64,000 nucleotides of DNA from Annona cherimola (GCA_030490835.1 CM059977.1:18457335-18521334); one strand, 5' to 3'; numbered from the stretch's first letter, positions 43,380-55,745 are shown. Notes: a model not told the origin generated them from the sequence alone. Program-made: numbers and translations.

Positions 43380-44737
43380 TAGCACTCTATCATCTCTCTC
43401 GCCCCTTGTGCATAGACATCTCATGGCGAACTCTCAAGCAATCATCCATGAGCTCTTGGACCAATTCCATAGTTGGAATTAGAAGTTCGCAGATTACGAT
43501 GCAGGGTAGATGGCGCAATGTTGAGAGGGATGTCGAAAGCTCCTTTAGCTGTTGTAGACAATAAATCAAATGCTGAAATCCGACAAAAGGCTACTTTCTT
43601 TTTTTTTATTTTTTATTGGAGGATATTTTACATCATATATCAAATTATATTACATTCAAATTTCAAGACAATTCCAACACACTTACATTGGAAAATATCC
43701 CTTTGGAATGGACATTGCAAACGATGCTCCTTCTAGAGCAAAAGGAACACCATGGCCTTTGTCGAATGATTCCAGTTCCAGTGACTGGAATCGAGCAAGG
43801 CCTTTGTTGATCAAATTTAGCAACCACTCGTCTCGGCCAAGATTTGGGAGAGAGGGGTGAGAGAGAGGATAGATCTGATTCGTGATTTCGTGTCGACCAC
43901 CATAAATTCTTTTTTTTTTTTTTTTCCAAAATGACCTCTTGCATAGGGGTTGTTGTGTTATATTTCTCACCAAGTCAGATCCCACGGCCATAAAAACGCT
44001 GCCCAATTGCACGGGAGAGAGGGGCACTTAGCACGAGCGCATGAGATCACCGCTAGCTGCATATATCTGAGTTTGCTGGGCGAACTGAACCGTTGAACTT
44101 TATTACCGGTACCTTTCTTAGAAGAAGACAACGACGACGACGACAATAATGATAATTATATAAAAAGTAAAAAGTAAAAAATCTTTATTGTTTTCTAAAG
44201 AAAAAGTTCAATGCAGAAATAATCATAAGCTACATCTACATGCATGGCGCGATCGATGGTTGTCTATTATGATGGGGGCTCTGCATCTAGCTATTCCAGC
44301 TAAGCAATCAGTGGCCACGGCGGCCAGAGGATCTGAGAAACCACCTGCCTCCGTCCCTCCAGCCTCTTCCTTTTGGGGTCCACCTCCATTATCCATAAAA
44401 ATCTAACTTATACTGTTTCAAATCCAAGGGGCGTGTGGACCAAAAACGAGCATATTATTAGCTTCATACGATCTGTAGGAGAAATAAAATAAGCAAATAA
44501 ATAAATTGTCCACATTTTAAGGATATTCGGCCAGCAAATCTATCAATATGCGGATAAATGAATAAGAAATAAATGGGTAATCTTATGATAGACGGAAGAT
44601 AATAATTAAATATACATCATTACTATAATTAAAATAATTAACTAAAAATGTCATATCAATTAATTAAGAGCAATGATTCAATAATTACATAAGCGTGCAA
44701 CTCTCCGTGCTTACTCTAACATTTTAGATTATGGAGT
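43380..44737. other. Spacer, no gene recognised
   Basis: Overlapping short frames on both strands (43473-43736, 43683-44027, 44188-44406) lack domains and are interrupted by T- and A-runs. The GC level is moderate at 43720-44100. No support for a gene. Confidence 0.35.
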
Positions 44738-44945
44738 CCGGGAAATTATAAAACTTTTCACTTTCTAATATATTTCTATACAATTAATCTTTTTTTAATC
44801 ATTTTTACACAATTGTCTGTACAATTAACCTATCTATTTTAATTTTATTTTTTTTACTTCTCATAATGACCCTATCATGTCACATTATTTTTTATCAATT
44901 CAAAAATTTTTCATAAAAAGTTTTATCATTCTCTAAACACACTGT
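44738..44945 (+). mobile_element. Family B MITE, forward orientation, worn left end
   Basis: The interior TACAATTAACCTATCTATTT, ACCCTATCATGTCACATTAT and the terminal TTTTATCATTCTCTAAACAC are collinear with the copy at 20093. The left terminal repeat is not recognisable. Confidence 0.65.
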
Positions 44946-47577
44946 TTAAAATACACTTTTTTAATCTAAATCAAAAACATGTTAAATATATAGTGTCGTA
45001 TAATAAAGTTTGAAAAAATAAATAAATACATATGAATAAACATAAAAAAGATTAAATTTTAAAACATATGTTTTAAATTTTAAAAAACTCACGACAAGAG
45101 CAGAAGATCCTAAGCTTAAGAATTGAATCATTCCTCATTAATTAAGACGGAAAAGGAAAGCCATTCCCGCTCCTCTAGCTATTTTCTTATGGGGATCTAG
45201 AAATTGAATAGAACGAGCTGAGCTGTGGGCCCAAAAATGTTCCCAGACGCTTCAGCCATTCGAGCAAATCCCGTGCAATGGGGCCCACCAATCACTGATG
45301 GATTGCAGTTGGATGGCCCACCAAAGATGCGTCTAGATCCGTCCATTCTACAATATGGCATTTATCTTATTTTCTCTTTCTAGCAATGGTAATGCACAGG
45401 GGAATTGAAGAGGGCCATCCAGCTCAAGGCCGCTCCCAAAGCGTCTGCGCTGGATTGCCCTTGAAACTATTCTTTTTTCTTCTTATCTCTCTTCTTTTTT
45501 TTTTTTTTCTTTTTTTTCTTTTTTTTTTTTCTTTCTTTCTTTTCGAGAAGTCCTTGAAACTAATCTAATGACCCCGACTTATGTGCCGGGCTACCTACAA
45601 ATATGGATAGCTACGCGTCTCGTTACTCTGCTCTGTCTGGGATACTTCGTTACTGCACGTGTGGATGATATCTGATTACAAATATTTCTTTTTTTTTTTT
45701 TTAAAAAATAAGATTCTCATGAATCATCATATGTACCTATACATAATATAAAGTCGGCTATATATAAATCAATTTGACTTCAAATAAGCTACTTATTGCT
45801 TAAGAGTTAGTTGGATTTTTTTAAATGAGAATGCTTCTATGAAACTTCTTTTATATGTGTAATTTTTTTTATTTTTAATATTTTAATAATTAATTAAAAT
45901 ATACTTGATTTGTTGTATGTAACGTTATTTATATTACCATTAAAACCATATCATTTATCTAGTTTTATTATGTTTGGCCCCAACTACAAATATATAAAAT
46001 CAGTTCAATAAAAATTTTGTCATTCACATTTAATTGTAAATAACAATGAACTGTTTGCTATACAAGTAATATTGAATTTAGCTGCATTTAAGACCATAAG
46101 CAACACAATTTCCGTTTGGAGGAAAAACGGAGGTGGCATTTGAGAATTTTTGTTTGGTGATTTTTTAGATATTTGCATCAGGAGAGGATATTTTCAGGTT
46201 TCCTTCTGTTCCTACGAATTGAAACTGAACCATCTGTTGATAAGGTATGTTTCAGTTTTAACTTTTTTGATTTCAAGGCTCTGTAACAGCTGGGTGATAT
46301 CATCTATCCTGATAAAAACTTGGTAATTCCAAGTACATTAACGTAATTTATCCAACCAAACTGAATGGTTTGTTAAAAAAAGTTATAACGATATAACCAA
46401 TCAAACAGAACCATTTAAACTAATCAACATAAATAGAAAATCCTTACGTGAGTACGCTTGTTCACGAATGAGACAGGCTTGATGAGATGAAAATTTTCAT
46501 TTTTTTTAAAAAAATTATTTTTTTGTTTTTAAAAAATAACACACACGGTTTTCTCATTTATCATAAAATTTTTAAAATTTTCATATAACTTTCCGCATTC
46601 CCAACAAAATCAACATCTTCTTACCTCATTCGACACTCATCCTATTTCCAAACAAGTCATAAATACTCAAAAGTGGACCAATTATCCAGCACGCGATCAG
46701 CGCAGCTACAACAAATTATGCGTTGCTAAGGAATTTACACTCATGAGTTAAAAGATTATAAAATACGTGCTTGAAAATACAAATAAAAGAAGCCAGCAAT
46801 TACGGAACTTTTACTTGTGTAAATCCAACGTGCATTAGATGTTCGTTTCAAGCCAACGTGGAGTGGCCCCTACTTGGAAAAGGCCACCGACTTAATAAAG
46901 AGCCGAAGCCACGCTCGTCTCCAACTGGGAAACATGCTAGATCAAATCAGCGAGCAAAAGTCAGAGCAGCTGCAAATTTGTCGGAATACTAGATGAACGG
47001 TCCAGATGAATTGATGCTGGCTTTAACTTTCTGCAAGCCTTGAAGATCATCGGTTTTTCCATTGGATACAAACAAAAGGTAACTGACGCACAGAGTACAG
47101 GAACTTGGACAGATGTTGGGAATGTAGACAGCTCAAGAACCTGGCCCGAGAAGAATTTCCAACCTTTGGGCCAGATTCTGAGCTCGAGGAAGCTTCAATG
47201 GCCTTGAGATTTATGTGGCCCTGGCTTTCCAAAAGACGAACTAGACTCTTCACTGACACAGCGACACAAAATGATGAAAATATCTACACAATGGTCCAAA
47301 AAGTAAAATTATGAGTTGGTCATCCAAAAGAACAAACAAACCATCCAAGATTTTTTTAAAAAAACATCTTCTTAATATATACATGGCCGCCATGGTATTG
47401 TATCAATCGATCAATCATAATAAAATTATATCTGACACCGTGACCTTTGAATTGTACGGCTGCTGTCACGTTTGAAAATCCAGAACGAATGCTCTCTGGA
47501 TGTGTCCCAAGCTTCGGAGTTCACCACCTCGATCATTCCGAAGGATTTGGTTCCACGTACGCCGGCTAGCTCTAGCT
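44946..47577. other. Spacer with a long polypyrimidine tract
   Basis: No gene recognised. A T/C-only tract of about 75 bp lies near 45466-45543 (TTCTTTTTTCTTC, T14, repeated CTTTCTTTC). The zone 46770-47310 has moderate GC and short frames on both strands; the longest minus-strand one (47047-47259) begins with GTG, not ATG, and has no known domain. Confidence 0.4.
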
Positions 47578-47937
47578 CTAGCCCTCCCTCTTGGCCTGTC
47601 GAAGCTTGAGAGACGCCTCCCTTTCCAACTGAATGTGCCGGTAGAAGTTGTCGATGAAGATATCTGCTCTCCTGTCTATGTCATCCCATCCGTCGCTAAC
47701 GCTTCTTCGAATTCTGCCCGCTCTTCTTTCGAGATTTGCAACGTTGTCGTCCTCGACGGTGCAATTCGTCAAGCTGGGTGGGCTGTGGAAGCTGACCTGC
47801 CGTCTCCTAATTGGTGGTGATCGAAGAACGATCGATGAGAGTCGGTGCCATTTGTGCAAGCTGGAGCCGAGCAAGAATCGAACCTTTTGTATAGCGCTCT
47901 TTAGACGCCTCAGCGACAGCCACTTTTCTCTCACCAT
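47578..47937 (-). CDS. DUF761 (cotton fibre-type) small protein, copy 1 (119 aa)
   Basis: Small intronless gene. The protein starts MVREKWLSLRRLKSAIQKVRFLL, a basic amphipathic N terminus, continues through a low-complexity basic middle and ends in the DUF761 motif DDIDRRADIFIDNFYRHIQLEREASLKLR near residues 84-112. DUF761 marks a plant-specific family of short proteins of unknown biochemical role. The frame stays open to 47958, but that codon is TTG; the ATG at 47937 gives the same N terminus as the paralogue at 51951 (MV..W L.L.RL..AIQKVRFLL), so it is chosen. A TATATATAA sequence lies about 67 bp upstream. The two copies lie 3.7 kb apart on the same strand and differ mainly in the middle. 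Function unknown. Confidence 0.82.
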   Translation of the reverse strand: MVREKWLSLRRLKSAIQKVRFLLGSSLHKWHRLSSIVLRSPPIRRRQVSFHSPPSLTNCTVEDDNVANLERRAGRIRRSVSDGWDDIDRRADIFIDNFYRHIQLEREASLKLRQAKREG

Positions 47938-48001
47938 GTTGCCTGGAAAACGAATCAAGGTGTTGCCGATGAGAAATGAGGAATTTGGAAGGTGGGTTTG
48001 G

Positions 48002-48014
48002 ATTTATATATATG
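48002..48014 (-). promoter_or_regulatory. TATA box candidate of DUF761 copy 1
   Basis: The minus strand reads CCATATATATAAATC about 65-75 bp before the 47937 start codon, suitable for a TATA box with a short leader. Position and sequence support it; transcription is inferred. Confidence 0.45.
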
Positions 48015-48194
48015 GGGAGGAAGAAGTCTGCCGGAAGCTACTCGGTTTTACGACATTGCTTGGAAGTTGGTGTGAGAGAGATTTTTAGTTGGGAATTATT
48101 AAAGAGAAATTTATCAGAAGCCAAAAGCATTCTAGAGTTAGAATACACCTGGAAGCAAATTAAAAAAAGAGTTACGGACGAAATAAGTAATTAG

Positions 48195-51100
48195 GCGATC
48201 GATCTCGCATTTGATTGAGCTGGTCAGGCAGGAAGATGATGGGTAGCCATTCATCTACTTGAATTTTGACCACTCAATGCTGATGTTGCATTTGAGTGGG
48301 TCAGGCAGCAGAAGGACGACGATAGCCATCCAGAAATTTGACCATTCTACTCAAATTATAATTGCATGTCACGAAGTAATTAATTTTAACATCATCTACA
48401 TGTGAACTTTAATATACATATATATGAGATTACTTTCAAAATATACATATGAAATGAAATCTTATATATATATAGTCGCCCATAAAAAAATATTTTTCGA
48501 TTATAAATTTTTACATATACACGCAAGCTCCCACCTTGATCTTCGATTCTTTGAAAATCGGTCAATTTTTTAATTTGATTAGTTTTTTATTTCGGATTTT
48601 TGAAAATCCATTACATGTTCGCATAAAAATTATCAAACTTCATAGGGTAGAAAATCTAGAAAGAGCTCATGTATGTATAAAAAATATTTAAAATAAAAAA
48701 AATATTTTTTTTATATAAGATTACAGATTATGATACTACACAATGAATAATGACTTCATGTATTTTATATTTTTAATATTTTTAAAAATTTCCTTCACTT
48801 TTATATGGGTCTAAAATTAATGGTGGGTGTATATAGATACCCGTACCTTGCTTTTTTTTTAAAAAAAGAAAAAAGAAAAAAAAGAAAAATCAAATTAGAC
48901 TAGTTTTAGGTTAAAGATGATTGATAGTGCCGGTGTTGGCAATACTGTTCTATTTCTTGCTCGCCAAGTAAGGTTCTAGGACTATAAGGAAGCGGCTAAT
49001 TACGTATTGCATTCGTATTGCATAATGGTAGACTGACCGACTGGTAGTATTAAGCGATGCAATTTACCCACCTTGGACTGGGTCAAGCCTTCATGAGACG
49101 GAGACCACAGGTGGTAATTGTGCGCGGGTTGCACTGAGTCATAATTTGTCCGTCTATGATTTTACTTTTGAAAAATTTTGCCTGATCCACTTCAAACAAA
49201 TTTTTTTTTTTTTGTCTGATCTTATTTTTTTAGAAGTATACTCGAATATAACCAAGTTACATAAAAGTGATTTCATGCAATTTCCTCCATTTTTAAAATG
49301 TTGATGATTAATACAAAATTTAATCTATTTATTTAACATTACTTGTTTAGCTAGAAGACTAAGTTTCATCTAAATACAATATATATAGGCCACATTTACT
49401 CTAAAATAGATACATTCATATGTAAATTAAGGAAAATACTTAGATTCATTTATATATATTAAAATGTAATAATACTTTAGATGATCATTCATCTACTTAG
49501 TAATAATATTTTAGACGGTTTAGATGACGAAAATATTACTTAAATTTGATATTTAGTATTAAATTATTTTATTACATTGATTTTGCACATTTATCGACAG
49601 TGAACTATATACAATGATATTAAACAAATAAATTGATTTTCATAATAATAATAATAATCATGTAAAATGCAATGGATAGAGCGAATTTTTCATTAACCAT
49701 CAAGATTTTTGAAAAATAGAGAGAGTTTCACAAAAGTGAGCTTGATTTTTTTCCATTTTATTAGAACAAGGTTGGTTTAACACTTAGTTTTTTCAAGTAG
49801 GATAGTTTTAAGAATTTATAAACCCATCAAATCAACAGCCAATTACCAAGTTATGTGGGGTCAGGATATAAAGATGCATCTATACTAAATTTAAATATTA
49901 CATTATTCAATATTTTACTAATCAATAAAAGTAAATATCATTACTAAAACCAAATATGAGCAAATATAGTATAGTTTTATTGAAATAGGTTAATAAGACA
50001 TACTTACTTTAGAATGGATTTTGGCATTTTCAAAAGTATTTTCTAAAATAATAGTATTTTTCTACTAGTAATTTTAAAATTCTGAAAAACTATAATTATA
50101 CATAAACATTTTGTGTATATATATGGTAAACCTCTTTTTTATGACAGAGAACACCTCTTTTGATTCTTATATTGGTAATATAGTTAATTATAAATAATAT
50201 AAAGATTTTAAAAGAAAACGAAAACGAAATTCTAAAATAAATGTGTACTTTCATAGAAATAATAGTTTGGGACATGATTGACCCATTCAAACTCTATTTT
50301 TGAATTTGGACTAAAATTTTTAAGACATCTTTATACTAAGCCGTAAAAGTAATAATTTTAATCAGTAAAAAATGAGTCAGGTCAGGAGTTAACCACCCGC
50401 ATTCCCACCCTTGTATGAAACCACAGCCTAAACCTTTCAATGAGTTAAACCAACTTCTTTAAATTTAAAACCACTTTAATCAGAGGATTGACGTAGGAGA
50501 GGAGCATTTGCTGATGGTTGGATTGGAAGAAACATTGTAATTAAAGAGTAACAAGAAGGTGGATGACAATAAATATATATATATATAGCGTTAATAATTA
50601 GTTGCCTTTTGCCTTGATTGGATGACATCTAATCCACGTGCGTGGAAATTACATTAAGCCGCTCAACCTAGAACAAAGTGCGAGAAAAAATAAAATATCC
50701 ATCTCCTTAACTAATTCATTGAGCTTGTTTCTAGCGCGAATTATAAGTAACAGTCGTTATTTAAGAATTTGGGAAACATCGTACCATGTTGTAATCCAAA
50801 AAAATACCTAGCTAAACTATTCTGTATATATTACCATCCAAAAGAGAAAAAGAAAGAGAATAATACACAGACTGATAGATCCACACATCTATGAAAGCAA
50901 TTGCTAGTTTTTATTGATATTGATTGAAAAATACAGTCATTCTTCTCACTGCTCTACTCTCTACCTCTCTACAAGTTCTCGACAACAAATTCAAAATATT
51001 CGACAAAAACAAATAGCGAGTTCCTCACTTATTTATAGTTGGCGGGATAGAACACATCCTCCAATACACGGATCGGACCTTGTAAGCTCGATCAGGGCTC

Positions 51101-51603
51101 CCTCTCTCACGTGGTTTGATATTCGCACGAGAGCGTAAACCATATGCTGTCTTCCGACCTTCATCAGTTGGGCTCATGTCGGTGGAAAGTCCATGGGTAT
51201 TATCGATAGGGTTATGTGAATGGTTCCAATCACAGACAAGTTAATAAAACCGAAACTCTCTCAGGTTGATACTTATATTACAACACATTTATATATTCAC
51301 AACATGGTACAATCCTCTGTACAGAGTTCCACAATAATATTACATATGCAGAAATTAATGATCCCATGACATTAAAAAAACAAGAAAACAATCCCAAATC
51401 ATCTCACAGTGGTTTCCATTGAATAATCATCAATGGCACCTAGCTAGGGAGAAAAAACCAAAAAAAATGTTTCCAATCAAATGACCACCAAGAAAAAAAG
51501 TTTTTTTAAAAAAGAAACTTTGAACCCATCCGAGTCCGCTCTAGATGGCAAGGTTTCCAATCGATTTAAGCGAAGAAAACCGGGGGGGAAAAACCCATCT
51601 TCT
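48195..51603. other. AT-rich spacer between the DUF761 genes
   Basis: No gene recognised. The segment 48195-48340 repeats text within itself (TTGATTGAGCTGGTCAGGCA and TTTGAGTGGGTCAGGCAGCA, each followed by a GATAGCCATYCA-type phrase), a decayed duplication with a period of about 80 bp. The remainder has AT-rich foldback-like stretches (49290-49690), several T/A runs and short frames only. Confidence 0.4.
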
Positions 51604-51951
51604 TCAATCCGATCGAGTCCGCTCTAAGCCACCTCCGTTGGCGTATCGAAGCTGGAGCGACACTTGCCTCTCCATTTGAATATGTTTGTAGAATTTGGCG
51701 ATAAAGATGTCGGCCCTCTTATCAATATCATCAGACGACGACGCATCGCTTCGAGTCCTCTGAATCGGCGAACAACCCATGCCGCCGTCTTCCGACTCAA
51801 CTTCCGCTATGAAATCTCTCAGGCCGGAGGACGAGGCCGATCGAATCATTAGTGGAAGGCGCCATCTGCGAACGTGGAAACTCAGCAAGAACCTCACCTT
51901 CTGTATGGCCTGCCTTAGACGTTTTAGCCCTAACCAGTTGCCCAATACCAT
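51604..51951 (-). CDS. DUF761 (cotton fibre-type) small protein, copy 2 (115 aa)
   Basis: Intronless paralogue of the gene at 47578-47937. It starts MVLGNWLGLKRLRQAIQKVRFLL, has a serine-rich and acidic middle with the phrase RTRSDASSSDDIDKRADIFIAKFYKHIQMERQVSLQLRYANGG and ends in a second ERTRSD. The DUF761 motif runs from SSDDIDKRAD to SLQLR. The frame extends to 51963, but the codon there is GTG; the first ATG is 51951, which aligns with copy 1. A (GA)21 run lies immediately upstream of the start codon, so the mRNA leader would carry (CU)n. A TATA-like CTTTATAA lies about 100 bp upstream. Molecular function of the family is unknown. Confidence 0.82.
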   Translation of the reverse strand: MVLGNWLGLKRLRQAIQKVRFLLSFHVRRWRLPLMIRSASSSGLRDFIAEVESEDGGMGCSPIQRTRSDASSSDDIDKRADIFIAKFYKHIQMERQVSLQLRYANGGGLERTRSD

Positions 51952-51960
51952 GAACGCACG

Positions 51961-51963
<3 letters not shown>

Positions 51964-52005
<42 letters not shown>
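51964..52005. repeat. (GA)21 microsatellite in the leader of DUF761 copy 2
   Basis: Twenty-one GA units on the plus strand, i.e. CT on the coding strand, end 12 bp before the start codon at 51951. Such runs are highly variable in length. GA/CT tracts near starts also occur as promoter elements in plants, so a regulatory effect is possible but not shown. Confidence 0.92.
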
Positions 52006-52011
<6 letters not shown>

Positions 52012-52049
52012 ATTTAGTGAAGAATAAGGAGATGGTGATGGGAGCGAGG

Positions 52050-52058
52050 CTTATAAAG
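52050..52058 (-). promoter_or_regulatory. TATA box candidate of DUF761 copy 2
   Basis: The minus strand reads GCCTTTATAAGCC about 100 bp before the start codon at 51951, upstream of the (CT)n leader. The position fits a TATA box; function is inferred. Confidence 0.45.
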
Positions 52059-52209
52059 GCATAGAGACTAGAGAGTCGGGAAGGAGAAGAAAAGCTTGTG
52101 GGGTGACGTGACAACAAAAGCTTGTAAGAAAACGTGACAAACTTGTAAACCGCGTCGACCCATTCATGCAGAAGCAGAAGGCAAGGCGCAAGAGAAACAG
52201 AGTTTTTAT

Positions 52210-53669
52210 TCATGATCGGCGATCTTTCCAGGATGCCATCAGAGTGGAGGTATGAAAATTTAACGGCACCTTAAACTTATTTATCCGAAATATGTAAAAT
52301 ATTTATATTTTATCGAAAATCCTTCGGTTAAAAAGGGTTTTTTTTTCTCTTTTTTATAAATAATATTGAGGAATAGAGAAAAAAAATTAAATTAACGGAA
52401 TAGAGAAAAATTAAAATTTGAAAAACTAAAGGGAGAGAAGGAGATCGTGAGATAAATCAATGTAACGGTTAAAACTAAATAAAATAACAGAAATAAATTA
52501 ATTAGGAATTAAGATATAAATAACATTATTTTATTTTTTCTCCACATGGGCCTAAATATCATAATATATAGTTATTTACTTCATTAAATCTTTATTCTGA
52601 GAGGGGATAAGTGAACTCAAAAAAGCTCTTATATTAGATCACCCGTCTCTGCGCGTGATATGCATACGAAAGGTGGCTGTTGATGTTTGGGCCGATTTTT
52701 CTGATCTGCTCTACGTATGGTCGGATAAAAAAGGTAGCCGCCACCAGTCAAAAGTTGACTGCAGCGAAGCTCATTAAGATATCAATTTATTTCATTGGAC
52801 CACCTAATTAATATCAGTCCATTTTATTTTTATTGTCATGCTAGTAATAATTGGTAGGACCGTCTTAATTAGGACCACAATGCAATGAGTCGATCATTAC
52901 GGCCCAACCCAGTCATAACAATGGGTGAAGCAGTCGCATACAGTGGCCTGTTTGGTGTCTATGAAACAGCTGAGAAATAAGAAAATCTAAATAAGTACAG
53001 AAAATGATGCGTGAAAATAAAGTAAATGAGCCTAAAATATATAATTTTAAAGAAAATAATACTATGGTAATATCTGGAAATAAATATAATATTTGAAAAA
53101 TAAAAATTTTAGAACAAAATAAACTCCATGTTGCTAAAAAGAAACTGGAGCCTTAGGTGGAAGTGGGTTTCGGCTGGTCCAGTTCTGATGTCTGGCCCAT
53201 ATCCGTCAGAATGTGGGTCTGTTCACAATTCTCGACTGGCAGCCCAATGGACAGTTGCTGGAACTGATTTTTGTCATGTCTTTTCATCTTCCCAATGCCT
53301 ACCTTATGTGGATTATATAATAAACGGGGCTGATCCAGTTAAGAGGGGCTAATAGGTCTATTTTTTTAAAAAAAATATTTTAATAAAAATATTGCCCTTA
53401 TTGTATTTAATTCATATCATATTATATAGATTTTGGATATGTACATACATTTTTAATTGCAAAAATCGGTATTTAGGTCATTTTCACCATAAAAAACTTT
53501 TGATTTCTGAAGTTAAAAATATATTGACAGGGTCAGATCAAAATAGGCTTGACAACAAAACTAAGAAGGGCCCAGTCCCAGCGTGACCCCTCTCAATGTT
53601 GAAAGGGCTAGCCTAAGTCTACCTATCACTAGAAAGTTACGAAGAAAGGCTCGCTAAAGGGCAATGAGT
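52210..53669. other. Spacer, no gene recognised
   Basis: AT-rich with a GC-richer patch at 52620-52960. The 74-codon frame at 53128-53352 has no known domain. The stretch 53360-53530 shows family A-like text (TTGTATTTAATTCATATC). Confidence 0.35.
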
Positions 53670-54425
53670 CCTCGGTAAGAGGCATGCAACTTGGGTAGGG
53701 TATCCATGGGTACCCACCAACCCGACTCTAATTTGGGTAGAATGGAGTAGAAAATATTACTCATGGGTATGGGTAGGGTATAAATTATTATCTGCCTCCT
53801 CAAATAGGGAACGGATAGCGTAGATACGTTGGGTACTCATAACCAACCCTCATAGGTACTCATATGGGTAATTCAATAGGTACATAATTATATATATGTA
53901 TAATATATATTATATAGTATGTATTATGCTTTGTCTTTGACATCTTATGTGCACAATATTTTAACAAATTCAAATTTAAATGAATTTTGTAGCTTTTGAA
54001 GTATAAATTTAAATGAATTTATATATATGTCATTGACTTCCGAAAGACTCTTATAAATACGCTTGTGACTCATAATTATAATATATTAATAGTTTAATGA
54101 TTGGGTCATGATGGTCTATACTTCATATTTTTATATAATAATATAAACAATAGTATATGTACTTATGATTTTAAAACATAAACGAGTATTATTTTACATT
54201 ATTTAAAGTAACATAAAATTTTTAAAAAAATATTGTATTTGAATATTAAATGAACCGATTTGGAACCGAAATTAGAACGGACCCTACGGGTAACGGGTAG
54301 GGTTGGGTATACTAAAAACCGAATCGACAAATAGGAAGGGTAAGGTAGACATTTTATAAATAGGGTACGGATAGGGTAGACTACTATCTAAACCGAACCG
54401 ACCCGAGTTGCACCCCTACTCGGTA
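53670..54425. mobile_element. hAT-like non-autonomous element with 8-bp target duplication
   Basis: The element is 53678-54417 (740 bp). The left end AGAGGCATGCAACTTGGG and the right end reversed (AGGGGTGCAACTCGGG) are terminal inverted repeats. The flanks CCTCGGTA (53670-53677) and ACTCGGTA (54418-54425) match at seven of eight positions, an hAT-size duplication. Subterminal zones are full of GGGTA / TACCC motifs in both orientations. A diverged relative lies at 40119-40825. No transposase frame is present. Confidence 0.82.
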
Positions 54426-55115
54426 GAACCAAAGCAAAAGGGATGTCGCTAGTGTGACGGCCGAGCATTTACGAAAGCCATCTCGAAACAAGCGTGTGTC
54501 CACCCTCTCGTGAGAAACATTAGTTCACATTAATGAGAAATTGACATCTTCACTCACCAAGGATGATTAGGCCACCCCAAGACGATCATAAAGCTCAACA
54601 AATCTTATGGTCTAGCCAATTATGGACAAAATAAAATCTCCAGAGAATGACCACAAAATATCCTTACCTTATACAAGATACATCATATTGATATCAAGCC
54701 ACGTATAAATGTCCCTAAAACCTCACATGGAGAAGGAGATGAAAAGAGAGAGAGAGGAGGTGGGGGGATATCTTGACAAAATCTATCCTTCGCATCTTAG
54801 TAGGTAACACCCTTCAAGAATAATAAAGTGCAGACCATCTAGAGGATGTGAAGATGTTCGTCAATGTCGAACTAAGCTAATATATATCTTTTTGTCCAGT
54901 AAAAAGTATAAGGAGTTCCATAAAGAAATTTTTAGGGTCTTCGATCCTTTAGTGGTTTTTTTAGTCGACTTTATCATTGTGTGAAAAACTTGATCTATAT
55001 TGTAAAATTATGATTTATATTTAAATTTAGCTTTGGCCGACTTTTGACTAAATTAAGCTCTATTATATATAAATTTACAAATGTTAGTACATGAATTAAA
55101 TATACTTATGACAAC
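54426..55115. other. Spacer, no gene seen
   Basis: No open frame of use. The part 54440-54900 is near average in composition, with a GA-rich run at 54731-54770. The remainder is AT-rich and leads into the repeat array. Confidence 0.35.
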
Positions 55116-55119
55116 ATTT

Positions 55120-55745
55120 AAGTGTATTTAATTTATATATTAAATTTTGTATAATTTTTGAATATATGTTTATATTTTTAATTTCTAAAGACAATTTTTG
55201 CAAAAAAGACTTAAATACCTAATAAAACTATAAATTTTTACAATTTTAAAATTATAAAATTTGGCATATAACTTAAATACGCTTAGGACAATGTTCTCCT
55301 AAAATAAAAATATTTTTTTTCTAAATATTCAATTCCCGTATCAAATTTTATATTCTTTAAATATATGTATATTTTTAATTTCAAAATTCAATAGTTTAGA
55401 GCCGTAAAAACGACTTAAGTACTCTCAAAATCCGTTGACTTTCGAAATTTGAAAAATACATACACAAATGTAAAAATTATAAAATTTGAGTTAAATATAC
55501 TTAGGGTAATAATTTATTGGGAAATAAAACTATTGTCCCAAGTTATTTAATTCGTATGTAAAAATTATAATTTTTGAATATAAAATTCAACAGTTTCAAG
55601 AGGTAAAAATGACATAAATACTCCTCCCCATTGTTGATTTTTAAAATTTAAAAATATAAACATAAATCTAAAAATTATAGAATTTGATAATAAAATAAAT
55701 ACAACAGGAACACTATTTTCATGAAAAATAAAATATTTAATTTAG
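55120..55745. repeat. Three diverged tandem units of about 210 bp
   Basis: The units start near 55120, 55323 and 55540. Each runs in the order: TATTTAATT..TATATTAAATTTT-type text, TTTTTGAATATATG or similar, a CAATAGTTT / CAACAGTTTC block, a GTAAAAA.GACTTAA.TACTC block, AAAATTATAAAATTTG, and (A)TAAATAC..TTAGG plus an AATAAAA end. Copies are strongly diverged. The end motif TAAATACGCTTAGG resembles the arm of family A MITEs. Confidence 0.6.

Noticed and set aside
47047..47259. 70-codon minus-strand frame beginning near the DUF761 gene
   Set aside because: The first codon is GTG, there is no domain and no splice link to the DUF761 gene.
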